This document shows positions 54,615-63,068 of a stretch of 64,000 bases of DNA, piece by piece. The notes under the pieces are model-generated. The model was given only the letters and a program-made list of their open reading frames with translations. It was not told the DNA's origin and searched no databases. A program made the translations under genes and the position numbers. Position 1 is the stretch's first letter. Each line of letters opens with the position of its first letter. This DNA is from Bythopirellula sp041737835 (GTDB lineage: Bacteria; Planctomycetota; Planctomycetia; Pirellulales; Lacipirellulaceae): NCBI GenBank assembly GCA_041737835.1, contig JBGSQY010000022.1. One strand, 5' to 3'.

Positions 54615-55486
54615 TACGTTTTTGGCAGCATCAGGCTGTTAGGCCAGATCCAACTATAAATTTGATCGAGGAAAATGCTCAGGAACAAATCGAGCGTGAT
54701 GATCATTACGAACGATTGCACAAATGCAGTCGTGGCGGCTTGACCCACGCCTTCAGCGCCCGGTTTGCAGTGGAATCCGCGATAGCAACTCAAGATGCCG
54801 ATCGTTGCTCCGAAAAAGACGCTTTTCACAACACCATAGATCAAGTCCCAAGTCTCGACAAACGATTTCGCGTTGCGCGAATAATGCTGCATGTCGATGT
54901 TCAAGTAGAAAATGCAGAATGCCGCGCCACCAACCACACCGCAGAAGACGGCCATGATCGTCAGCGAAGGAATGAGTAGTAAGCAACTCAAGAAACGTGG
55001 CACGACCAAATATTGAATCGGGTTGGCCCCCATGCTCGACAGCGCGTCGATTTGCTCGGTCACCCGCATGGTGCCCAATTCCGCGGCCATGGCGCTGCCG
55101 ACTCGGCCGGCGAGCATCGTCGCGGCCAAGACGGGTCCAAGTTCGCGAAGCATCGTCCGATTAATCACGCCTCCGAGTTGTGTTTCCAACCCGAACGCGC
55201 GGAATTGATTGTAAGATTGCACCGCCAAGATGATGCCAATGAAAGTTCCCGTAAGAGCCACCACCGGCAAACTCAGCACGCCAATCTGGTACATGTTGTT
55301 GTAGAGCGTGTCACGACTCGGCAGCCGTGTTAGTAGCCACCTGATCGTTTGCCAGGCAAAGATCGTGATCCCGCCGATCGTTTCGAGAAAGCGTAGTACG
55401 ACCGCCCCCAGCTCAGTGAGCGGGTCGGTGAAATAGGACACAAGTCCCCGGCGTCCATTCGGCGTGTAATCGAGGCCAGTCGACAT
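54614..55486 (-). CDS. mlaE: MlaE-family ABC permease
   Basis: About 290 residues from ATG 55486; a GTG four codons upstream is an alternative. Family features: TFIGIILAVQSYNQFRAFGLE (about 80-100), MLREL(G)PVLAATMLAGRVGSAMAAELGTMRV (about 105-135, split by one loop), and EQIDALSSMGANPIQYLVVPRFLS. It has about five membrane segments. It is first in the operon with mlaF and mlaD. Together they form a phospholipid-trafficking system between the two membranes. Confidence 0.94.
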   Translation of the reverse strand: MSTGLDYTPNGRRGLVSYFTDPLTELGAVVLRFLETIGGITIFAWQTIRWLLTRLPSRDTLYNNMYQIGVLSLPVVALTGTFIGIILAVQSYNQFRAFGLETQLGGVINRTMLRELGPVLAATMLAGRVGSAMAAELGTMRVTEQIDALSSMGANPIQYLVVPRFLSCLLLIPSLTIMAVFCGVVGGAAFCIFYLNIDMQHYSRNAKSFVETWDLIYGVVKSVFFGATIGILSCYRGFHCKPGAEGVGQAATTAFVQSFVMIITLDLFLSIFLDQIYSWIWPNSLMLPKT

Positions 55487-55945
55487 GAAGGCTTGCACTC
55501 AGGTGTGAAATCGCGGCGAGCGCGCAGTGCGGCTCAACTTCAATTTCGACCAACGGAGATTACTGCTTGAGCAAACATTGACGATTCGGCCGAGATGGCT
55601 GATTGGGGGATTTGCGAAGTGCCGCGGTTGCCAGCACAAAACAGAAGGAACCGGTTGGCCCTGCGAGGGATGCCAACCGGTTCCTCAATATGGTCCCACT
55701 CGAAATCGGCTCGTGGCGAGCTTTGCAGCGTCATACGATCGACGCACTAAGACGAGGTTGTGCGAAGACAAGCTCTTTCAACAAACCTCTCAGTGCGGGT
55801 GGGTTGTTTGTTGATCTGCCATGTCTTGCGGACGTGTTCTTCGTAACGCATCAAACGTGCCAATGGCTCGCACGAGCTCAATTCACCGCGATTTGACGAC
55901 GAACTCCGTGCCAGCAGTGGCGATTGCGCATGTAAGAATTGCAAA
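55487..55945. other. Intergenic region upstream of mlaE
   Basis: About 459 nt that must contain the mlaE promoter. The strongest signal is the hairpin at 55647-55684. A 69-codon minus-strand frame at 55747-55956 overlaps the next gene and has no family pattern, so I do not call it. Confidence 0.55.
55647..55684 (-). terminator. Long perfect hairpin, probable terminator
   Basis: GGAACCGGTTGGC (55647-55659) and GCCAACCGGTTCC (55672-55684) form a 13-bp perfect stem; the 12-nt loop also pairs internally (CCCT/AGGG). On the minus strand it is followed by the T-rich TTCTGTTTTGTGC. It is well placed to end the transcript of the 55946-56398 gene before mlaE. Confidence 0.65.
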
Positions 55946-56398
55946 TTATTCCTCACTGACAGTCAGATTACGCAGCACGCTGGCTAACATCGCGCGAAAC
56001 ACGAGCTCCACTTGCGCGAACTCGCGGTCTTCTGCCTGACAGATCAACAGGTAATTCGCTGCGGGTGTTTCGATTCCGCGTAGCCAACAGGTGTTCGTGA
56101 GGTCCAGATAGAAAAAATTGACCGTAAACCCCTTGACCGTAAAACCTTCGACCAAGTCGTTTTCGGGTTCCACCTCGATCTCTTCATATTCGCTCCGCAA
56201 GGCTGCCAGCACTTCGTCGAACAATGGTTCAAGATCTGTTCCCGGCGGGTACTTACTCAGTTGCCAGAAGGCCGTATGGGGGCTGGAAACCACCACTTGC
56301 TGGTTGGAGTCAATATCCTCACTCTGATCGACCGACCAATTATCGGGATACTCAAAGCGGAGGCCAAATTGATCGAAAGTTGCTGGCATCGAAGTCAT
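55946..56398 (-). CDS. Conserved hypothetical protein, PsbP/DcrB-like pattern
   Basis: A 150-residue protein with no signal peptide. The opening FDQFGLRFEYPDNWSVDQSE, with later VVVSSPHTAFWQLSKYPPG and YLLICQAEDREFAQVELVFRAML, is the alternating pattern of the PsbP/DcrB fold (small alpha/beta domain). I cannot name a family with certainty and know of no role for such a protein here. It is between the mla operon and a TPR lipoprotein on the other strand. Confidence 0.7.
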   Translation of the reverse strand: MTSMPATFDQFGLRFEYPDNWSVDQSEDIDSNQQVVVSSPHTAFWQLSKYPPGTDLEPLFDEVLAALRSEYEEIEVEPENDLVEGFTVKGFTVNFFYLDLTNTCWLRGIETPAANYLLICQAEDREFAQVELVFRAMLASVLRNLTVSEE

Positions 56399-56569
56399 CC
56401 CTTTCCTATCAGGGAGGGCTCGTGGGGTTATGTTTTGCTAGCACGCCAGCATATCAAATCGAATTCGACTCGCCCATGCCCAGCCGTTGGCAGCGAGTGC
56501 CGTTGTGGTACGTCAAACCGGTTTGCTATCATCCGCCGCTATTTTCCATCGCCTTCAGCACGGTCGACC

Positions 56570-57481
56570 ATGGTTGGTTCTTTCCGCATCGTGTGGCTTG
56601 TCGCAGCGAGTTTGCTCGCGCTGTCGCAATACGGCTGCGCGCTCCCGGGCAAGAAAAAGGTCGTGCCCGATTCGTTGGTCGCTTGCCGCGAACTTTCGCG
56701 AGAAGGGATCACCGCGATGGAAACGGGCGAGTACGATCGCGCGCAGTCGTTGCTGGCCGAAGCTGTAACCACGAGCCCCACCGACGTCGACGCGCGACGC
56801 AGCCTGGCCGAGGCTTTGTGGCAACAAGGTTCCTATCGCGATGCCGCCGTGCAAATGGAAGCCGCGGTGCAGCTTGATCCGCGCGATGCACCCACCGTGA
56901 TTCGCGCCGGCGAAATGCTCTTGGCCGTCGGGGCCAGTGATCGTGCCATGAAACGCGCTGAACAGGCGATCTTACTCGATTCCAACTTAGCCGGAGCCTG
57001 GGCCTTGCGCGGGCGATTGTACCGGCAACGGGGCGAACTCGATCGGGCGCTGGCAGACATGCAACATGCCTTGCGTTTTGCTCCCAACGACCCAGGTGCC
57101 CTCCTTGAAGTCGCCCAGATCCAGTTTGAACTTGGCAAACCACAACGCAGTTTGGCGACGCTCCATTGTTTACTCGACACGTATCCACCCGGCGAAGAAC
57201 CGCAGCAAGTGTTGTGGCTCGAAGGTTTGGCGTTCAGTTCGTTGGGACGGCACGTCGAAGCGGTCGAAAGTTTGCACGCCGCCAGCGTCCGTGGTCAGCC
57301 CCGGCCTGAGCTTCTCTTCCAACTCGCTCAAGCCGAACAGAGCGCAGGTCAGCGCGATGCCGCCGAGAATTCACTACGCATGGCGCTTGCGCTTGACGAA
57401 TCGCACGAGCCGAGTCGCGTGATGCTCGCTCAATTGCAGCAGCACGAAGACTTTAGCCAGGGCGGCACGATTCTCCGTTAG
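56570..57481 (+). CDS. TPR-repeat lipoprotein
   Basis: About 303 residues from ATG 56570 (MVGSFRIVWLVAASLLALSQ), giving a lipobox LSQYGC with the lipidated Cys at about 22. At least six TPR-like helix pairs follow: ALWQQGSYRDAAVQMEAAV, WALRGRLYRQRGELDRALAD, EVAQIQFELGKPQRSLATL and others. TPR arrays bind proteins; anchoring on the envelope suggests a role in assembly or secretion. An upstream extension of the frame is not needed, as the signal peptide sets the start. Confidence 0.85.
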   Translation: MVGSFRIVWLVAASLLALSQYGCALPGKKKVVPDSLVACRELSREGITAMETGEYDRAQSLLAEAVTTSPTDVDARRSLAEALWQQGSYRDAAVQMEAAVQLDPRDAPTVIRAGEMLLAVGASDRAMKRAEQAILLDSNLAGAWALRGRLYRQRGELDRALADMQHALRFAPNDPGALLEVAQIQFELGKPQRSLATLHCLLDTYPPGEEPQQVLWLEGLAFSSLGRHVEAVESLHAASVRGQPRPELLFQLAQAEQSAGQRDAAENSLRMALALDESHEPSRVMLAQLQQHEDFSQGGTILR

Positions 57482-57621
57482 CCCGTGCAATTGGCGCGAC
57501 CGCTACTATCGCGCCCCACTACGGCAAAGCACTTGATTTCACTCCTGAGGCTACGAAATAAGGTATGATTATTTTGTTTGCAGCCCGCCTTAGCTTCGTC
57601 CCACCTGCCAGGAGCTTGACC

Positions 57622-57876
57622 ATGTCCAGCCTTACCGCACCCTTGCCCCCTTCTGAATTTAACGTCTCAGATTTTGTCGACCGCCGCGAACCACGGGGCG
57701 AAGGCAATGCTCCCAGCAAGGAACGCCGTCAGTTCGCCAACAGCCATGATGAACTCTCATCGGAAGCCGCCGAATTGGCGTGCGCGATCGATCAATACAA
57801 GCTTTTACACCGCCGCCGATTTATCAACTTCGAGGAAATGCTGGGCATCATCAAGGCGCTTGGTTACAGCAAGTAA
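57622..57876 (+). CDS. Small conserved hypothetical protein
   Basis: An 84-residue protein from ATG 57622, preceded by an SD-like GGAG at 57611-57614. It is hydrophilic, with FVDRREPRGEGNAPSKERRQ in the middle and LACAIDQYKLLHRRRFINFE, GIIKALGYSK at the end, suggesting a helical hairpin. No family is recognised. A classic terminator follows, so it is a monocistronic gene and likely expressed. Confidence 0.7.
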   Translation: MSSLTAPLPPSEFNVSDFVDRREPRGEGNAPSKERRQFANSHDELSSEAAELACAIDQYKLLHRRRFINFEEMLGIIKALGYSK

Positions 57877-57913
57877 GCCACTTTGTCACGACGAAGCTAG
57901 GCAGAATTCAATA

Positions 57914-57943
57914 AGGAACGCCGTCCGCGGCGTTCCTTTTTTT
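57914..57943 (+). terminator. Intrinsic terminator
   Basis: AGGAACGCCG (57914-57923), loop TCCG, CGGCGTTCCT (57928-57937), then a T-run to 57943. Ten perfect base pairs and seven T residues, 38 nt after the stop of the small protein. Confidence 0.93.
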
Positions 57944-58001
57944 GTTGAGTATTAAGGGACAAATGTTGATTTTGCCACTGTCTCAGCAGTAAACTGATAC
58001 T

Positions 58002-58232
58002 ATGCAAATCACGATTCCTCATAACGCGGAACTTTGGCTAAAACAGCAGGCCGAACAGTCTGGCTTTGCGAGTGTTCAGGAATATGTTCTCGCCTTAGTT
58101 TTGCCTCCACAGCCAACCGGAACTCGCAGTTTTTACGAAGCCGCCAGCGCAGTCGGACTTATCGGCGGTGGTTCAGATTACGCCTGTGACTTATCCACCA
58201 ACGCCGAGCATATGGCGGATTTTGGCAAATGA
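58002..58232 (+). CDS. Antitoxin of a VapBC-like module
   Basis: A 76-residue protein, overlapping the toxin by ATGA (58229-58232). The opening MQITIPHNAELWLKQQAEQS and GFASVQEYVLALVLPP is a ribbon-helix-helix pattern (DNA binding and dimerisation). The rest is the toxin-binding tail. It probably autoregulates the pair. It lies about 60 nt after the terminator. Confidence 0.83.
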   Translation: MQITIPHNAELWLKQQAEQSGFASVQEYVLALVLPPQPTGTRSFYEAASAVGLIGGGSDYACDLSTNAEHMADFGK

Positions 58233-58642
58233 CGCGCCGGGTATTGATTGATACCGGCCCTCTCGTCGCGATGCGAAACACTCGCGATCAGCATCGTGCA
58301 CGAGTCGAACAACTTGCTCAAAGCTTGCCAGAGCAATTATTTACCAGTTGGCCAGTGATCACTGAAGCGGCTTTCTTGTTGCGCAGCCATCCTCAAGAAG
58401 TTCAGATTTTGCTTGAATCCATTAGGCGAGGCGTTCTAGGAATTTTGCCGTTAGCTGCGGTAGATATACCTGCCATTGCCAAAATTATGGAAAAGTATGC
58501 TGATCAAACTCTTTCGCTGGCTGACGCTAGTTTGATGTATCTTGCTGAACGTGATGACATCCTCGAAGTATTTACCATTCATGCAAAAGACTTTTCCCTG
58601 TTCCGAAAAGCAGATGGCTCAAGTCTAACTTTGGTTACTTAA
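58229..58642 (+). CDS. vapC: PIN-domain toxin (VapC-like)
   Basis: A 137-residue PIN nuclease: VLIDTGPLVAMRNTRDQHR (Asp8), SWPVITEAAFLL (Glu, about 48), LSLADASLMYLAERDD (Asp, about 98) and VFTIHAKDFSLF at the end. It is coupled to the upstream antitoxin. Sequence features are unlike the 52250-52645 toxin, so the two are not recent copies. Confidence 0.9.
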   Translation: MTRRVLIDTGPLVAMRNTRDQHRARVEQLAQSLPEQLFTSWPVITEAAFLLRSHPQEVQILLESIRRGVLGILPLAAVDIPAIAKIMEKYADQTLSLADASLMYLAERDDILEVFTIHAKDFSLFRKADGSSLTLVT

Positions 58643-58653
58643 ACGGCCTGCAT

Positions 58654-59622
58654 CTAGCTCACTCGCAACAACGCCATCCGCAATTCACGTCCCGTCACAA
58701 AGCCCACGGTTTTGCCTTCCGCGTCGATGACTTGCCCCAACGCATCGTCGGCCTGTCCCAACAACCGCATCGCGGCCAGACAGGAAATGTTGTCCAGCAG
58801 GCGCACCAGCGGACGTGGTTCGGGCAGTCCCGGCGAATTGTCGAGATACAAGTCCATCATTCGCAAGTAACCGACTAACTGCCGTTTATTGTTGCGAGTC
58901 TCTTCCACGGGGAGTAAAGCGCGTTGATGCCGCTGGGCGAGTCTGAGGACGTCGCTTTTACTCATGGTCGTCGTGGCCCGCACGACTCGTCCCGATGGCG
59001 AAGCAAAGGTTTTCACCGGCATACCTGCCACAACGAGCATCGCCTGGGCGAGCGATTGTTGCGAGGGTTTCAAGATGCCCGCTTCGTGTCCTTCGGTGAG
59101 CAAATCGCCAAGCTCCCGGCGAGCTAGCCGCATGCTGAATTCTTGCGAAGGGCTGCGTGTAATAATTTGTGCCAAACGACTCAATAACCACAGCACAATC
59201 GTGACCGGCATGAACAGAATGATGCAGATGAAAAAAGGAATCGCAGAGCGTTTCAGTAAGCGGTTCGGCGCATCGTAAAACAAACCTTTGGGCAACAAAT
59301 CGCTGAACAGGAACACAATCGGTGTGACAACGATCGTTTCCAAAATTTCCACCATCGCGCCCCCTTTCGGCGCGATCACGTGCGAAGCGAGCACCACGCT
59401 CGTCGACACGACGTAGTGCGACAAGTTGGTTCCCACGAGCGCGGTCGCCACGAAAATCGACGGTTGGCTCCCCAACCACAATAGTGTTTTGGAAATCCAA
59501 TTGCCGTTGAGTGCTTCAACAGCTAATCGTACGCGGGTCATGCGGAAGAAGCCCGTCTCCGTGCCGCTGAAAAACGCGCTGAGCAGCACCCCGATCACTA
59601 ATAACATTACCGCGAGGATCAT
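58654..59622 (-). CDS. CNNM/CorC-like DUF21 membrane protein with CBS region
   Basis: A 322-residue protein. DUF21 membrane domain with about four helices (about 1-150; FFSGTETGFFRMTRVRLAVE is the family start). A CBS-like region (about 190-322) follows. A CorC_HlyC C-terminal domain is absent, so it is shorter than its neighbour. DUF21/CBS proteins (CNNM, MpfA, CorC) are linked to magnesium export. It overlaps the upstream DUF21 gene by ATGA (59619-59622), so they are probably subunits of one system. Confidence 0.88.
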   Translation of the reverse strand: MILAVMLLVIGVLLSAFFSGTETGFFRMTRVRLAVEALNGNWISKTLLWLGSQPSIFVATALVGTNLSHYVVSTSVVLASHVIAPKGGAMVEILETIVVTPIVFLFSDLLPKGLFYDAPNRLLKRSAIPFFICIILFMPVTIVLWLLSRLAQIITRSPSQEFSMRLARRELGDLLTEGHEAGILKPSQQSLAQAMLVVAGMPVKTFASPSGRVVRATTTMSKSDVLRLAQRHQRALLPVEETRNNKRQLVGYLRMMDLYLDNSPGLPEPRPLVRLLDNISCLAAMRLLGQADDALGQVIDAEGKTVGFVTGRELRMALLRVS

Positions 59623-60887
59623 GATTCGGCGTCCTCTGCGTCGGCGATGCGTTCCAGCTCGAGCATCAAGGGTTGCGTTTCGGTCGATTCCAGCACGCGA
59701 AAGCGAAACGGCGGCCAGTCGATCACATCACCCACTTCTGGCATGCGCTGTAACACTTCTTGCGCGATCCCCGCGACGGTCGTGCTTTTACTTTTGGGAA
59801 GTTCCAAATCAAACGTGCGGCTCAATCGCCGTAAGCTCGTCATGCCCGTGACGTGCCAACGATTCTTGCCGGCTTGCCGAATCGACGCCGTCGCGAGCAA
59901 TCGTGCGCTGCGGCTCGATTCGTCCTCGAACACCGTTTGCAGCAGATCTTCAAGCGTCACGATGCCGATCGTTTCGCCAAACTCGTTAATGATCGCCGCA
60001 ACTTCGCAATCCTCGGCATTCAAGTGATCGAACACTGTCGCCACCGACGCACTCCACGGCACATACACCACCGGCGTGGCGAAATGCTCCAAGTGATGCC
60101 GAGGAATTGTGGACAGCAATTTGAGCGGAATTGCCCCGACGATCTCATCGCTATCAGCTTCGGTGACAAGCAAGTATCCACTGCGCGGATATTCCCCTTC
60201 GAGATCTTCCAAATCCACGGGTGGCGCAAACGTGCGGTACTGGGTCCGTGGCCGCATCAATTCTTCGGCCGTCAAATCGGAAAGCTGCACGATGTTTTGC
60301 AGCACCATCCGTTCTTGTGCAGCCAACTCTTCATTGGGAGTGGATATCGTGATCGCCTGCTCGAGATCCGAAAGCTCCAGATAAGGTTCTTTCTGAAAAT
60401 TGGGAAAGAACACCCGTCGCAACGCGCGATTCACTGCCGAAAAGATCGGCGCGATCGGTCCGAACAAGCGAATCGCACCCGTGAGTGGAACGCTCACCAC
60501 GCTGGCCATGAATCGTGGTGCCAACACGCCCACGGTCTTCGGCGTCATTTCGCTGAACAAGATAATGCTGAACATGGCAACAAGGGCCACAATACCCGCT
60601 TCGGTTTGACGGTCAGTTTGCTGCAACTTGATACTCACAACCGAAGCGATCGTGAAATAGGTGATGTTGATGATGAGATTCCAAAACAGAATCGCCATCA
60701 ACAATTGCTCGGGCTGATCCAACAATCCCACGGCCATCCGCTGCGGCCGCGAGCCAGTTTTCAATAGGCGGCGGTCTTCGGGCTGCAAAGAAAACAGCGC
60801 CGCTTCACTGCACGAAAAGAAAGCCGACGCGAAAGCCAGCACCACCATTGTCAAAAACGCAGGAGCGAAATCTTGCAACAGCAGCAC
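59619..60887 (-). CDS. CNNM/CorC-like DUF21-CBS-CorC_HlyC protein
   Basis: A 422-residue protein with a DUF21 membrane domain (about 10-180: FASAFFSCSEAALFSLQPED), a CBS pair (about 205-330: ELMRPRTQYRTFAPP; EFGETIGIVTLEDLLQTVFE) and a CorC_HlyC-like C-terminus (about 340-415). This is the full arrangement of bacterial magnesium-efflux-linked proteins. It follows the ABC permease gene by 18 nt and overlaps the shorter paralogue, so the three form an operon. Confidence 0.92.
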   Translation of the reverse strand: MLLLQDFAPAFLTMVVLAFASAFFSCSEAALFSLQPEDRRLLKTGSRPQRMAVGLLDQPEQLLMAILFWNLIINITYFTIASVVSIKLQQTDRQTEAGIVALVAMFSIILFSEMTPKTVGVLAPRFMASVVSVPLTGAIRLFGPIAPIFSAVNRALRRVFFPNFQKEPYLELSDLEQAITISTPNEELAAQERMVLQNIVQLSDLTAEELMRPRTQYRTFAPPVDLEDLEGEYPRSGYLLVTEADSDEIVGAIPLKLLSTIPRHHLEHFATPVVYVPWSASVATVFDHLNAEDCEVAAIINEFGETIGIVTLEDLLQTVFEDESSRSARLLATASIRQAGKNRWHVTGMTSLRRLSRTFDLELPKSKSTTVAGIAQEVLQRMPEVGDVIDWPPFRFRVLESTETQPLMLELERIADAEDAES

Positions 60888-60905
60888 GGCAAATCTCGCG
60901 AGGCG

Positions 60906-62669
60906 TTAATCTTGACTCGTAGTGCGGCCGGTCGCAACGTCGAACTCATAAACCGCCGGGACAAGCATCGCCGCGGTGGCAAACAAATACGTGACGAACG
61001 TCATGAGAAACGCTCCGCCGTAGCTCTGCTGGAAAAAATTGGTGATGACGATGTACGTCGCAAACGGCGTCACGCCCGAAGCCAACGCCAAGGCCCGCGA
61101 CGGATTACGAATCCCCAAGGCATAGAACATCCCCGCCCCGCCGCAAACCATGAACGCGATGAAGGCCTGCAGTTGATGCGTGAACGAATTCTGAAACGCC
61201 ATCATCATCCGCATGCATACCCCGATCCCCAGCAACAAGAATAGCACCGTGCTTAAGCTCACCCCCACCGCGGTTTGCGACACACCATAAGTCATGCCGC
61301 AGTGAATCCCCAACACCGCCGCGAAGATATTCATCACCAAAAACGAGATCACCAGGAACACCAGGTTTTCGGTCGTCAGGTAATCAGTCCACCACAACAA
61401 CACACTCAGCGCGATGGGGAGCAGGATCATTTCCTTGGAGTTGTAGAACACGCCCCCCAGCTTGCCGTAGATAATCTCTTTCGGGCTCAAATCAGTGACG
61501 AGCAACAAATCGAGCGCCCGCAAATCGCGTTCGTTCGTCAGCGACGTCACCGCCAGCGCGTTTACCAAGATCAATCCGATCACCATCAACGGCACGAGCG
61601 GTTTGGCAAGCTCGGGCAGCATCGCGTTTTGCCGGCCGGCATCGCTTCCCAATTGCCCGATCAAGGCCGCGGCCGAGATCGCGAAGATCACCAAATACGC
61701 AGTCCGCACCACGACAATCTTCTTGCCGTAGGCCCAGGTGCAGATCTCTCGCCACAGGATCGGATTGTCCCAAACTTGTTTGGAACTCTTCGGTGACAGC
61801 GGGGTTGCCTCAGCGGCAAGCTTCTCGGCTTGCTCGTCGGTCATCCGTGGCTGGGCTTCCTGCGAAGGATTCCATACCCGCACATGGGCAATCGCCCACA
61901 GATTCAGCGCCACCGCCGCGGCGAGCGCCAACAGCATGAACAAATTGACGGCCCCGCCGCACCAGGCGAGCCTCGGCGTTACTTCTTGAATCGGTTGAAT
62001 CGCCACGAGAATCGCCCGCAATGGCGACAACACCGTGGCCCACTGTTCGGCTGATATGCCAAGCCATCTGCTTCCCACTTGTCCGCTGGCGATTGTTTCC
62101 CCCGCGATCAACCACAGCACGAGCAGCAGCGCCGTAAGTGCCAGCGATTGAAACGTTCTTTCTCGCCACAGGGCGATCGTCGAACCCAAGCTCCCCGCCA
62201 AGATGGCCGACGCAAACGTCACCCCCACCACGCGAAAAATTTGTCCGTACGACACCCCTCCCAACAGCGCGAGCAACATCAACAGTGGCACCGCTGCCGC
62301 GATCAACACAAACACGCTCAAGCTGCTCGCCAGCCACTTGCCCAGCACGAGTTCGCTGTTGGTCATCCGCGTCAGCAGCAGCAAGTCGAGCGTTTTGCGA
62401 TCTTTCTCTTGCGCGACCGCTGCCGTGGTTAAGAGCGCGGCAAACGCGATCGCCATGGCCAGTTGCAGCGGGGCCAACAACGCAAATACGGCCGACCCAA
62501 ACCGGGCCAAGTCGCCCAGGCTGCGCACGTTCTGCGAGCCCAGCAAAATCAGCCATGCCGTGATCACCAATCCGAAGAGCGCGCCGACGTAAATCGCCCG
62601 CATCACATATTGCCGCCAGCCGCGGGGCGAGGTGGTAATTTCGCGCGTGAAGACCGGACCGATGAGCAT
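60906..62669 (-). CDS. ABC-2-type permease with two membrane blocks
   Basis: About 587 residues from ATG 62669 (MLIGPVFTREITTSPRGW); a longer frame starts 36 codons upstream. Two similar halves are visible: each begins with a cytoplasmic FTREITTSPRGWRQYV or WREICTWAYGKKIVVVRTAY stretch and has five to six helices, with KTLDLLLLTRMTNSELVLGKW and RALDLLLVTDLSPKEIIYGK in matching places. So it is a fused duplicate ABC-2 permease. The matching ATPase is not in the window. It leads the operon with two DUF21 proteins. Confidence 0.88.
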   Translation of the reverse strand: MLIGPVFTREITTSPRGWRQYVMRAIYVGALFGLVITAWLILLGSQNVRSLGDLARFGSAVFALLAPLQLAMAIAFAALLTTAAVAQEKDRKTLDLLLLTRMTNSELVLGKWLASSLSVFVLIAAAVPLLMLLALLGGVSYGQIFRVVGVTFASAILAGSLGSTIALWRERTFQSLALTALLLVLWLIAGETIASGQVGSRWLGISAEQWATVLSPLRAILVAIQPIQEVTPRLAWCGGAVNLFMLLALAAAVALNLWAIAHVRVWNPSQEAQPRMTDEQAEKLAAEATPLSPKSSKQVWDNPILWREICTWAYGKKIVVVRTAYLVIFAISAAALIGQLGSDAGRQNAMLPELAKPLVPLMVIGLILVNALAVTSLTNERDLRALDLLLVTDLSPKEIIYGKLGGVFYNSKEMILLPIALSVLLWWTDYLTTENLVFLVISFLVMNIFAAVLGIHCGMTYGVSQTAVGVSLSTVLFLLLGIGVCMRMMMAFQNSFTHQLQAFIAFMVCGGAGMFYALGIRNPSRALALASGVTPFATYIVITNFFQQSYGGAFLMTFVTYLFATAAMLVPAVYEFDVATGRTTSQD

Positions 62670-63068
62670 CAGTTGAGATTCTAGAGATTCTGGGAGAAAG
62701 AAACGGGTGTCCGGAGCGATTAAGAAACCTTCACTATAGGCCCCCGCGCCGGGAGTGTCGACCAGAGATGGCCCCACAGCTTCGCCCGACTCGCGTATTT
62801 CACGGCTCTTGGCCTGCTTGCCGGTGTTTCGTGAACCTTCGCCCGCTAATCCGCGTAATCCCTACGGTCGGCCCATCATTTAATCGCGCTTCTCGCAAGG
62901 AATTCCTTGGTGGCTGGCTAGCCAACGTGAAATGTCTAAAATAAAACCAGTGGTTTGCGGGGAACTCCCGCGCTACCGCAATCTCTGATCCAATGCCCTG
63001 CCCTGGCTTTGCGCGATCGTTCGCGAAGCCTAGGCCGCGTGGGCAGACACTTTGAGGCCAATAAATCC
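62670..63068. other. Divergent intergenic region near the right edge
   Basis: About 399 nt between the ABC permease (leftward) and the TPR gene (rightward). It should hold both promoters. I found no clear hairpin or small gene. Confidence 0.5.

Noticed and set aside
55747..55956. A 69-codon minus-strand frame before mlaE
   Set aside because: It overlaps the 3' end of the 55946-56398 gene, lacks a ribosome-binding site and shows no pattern.
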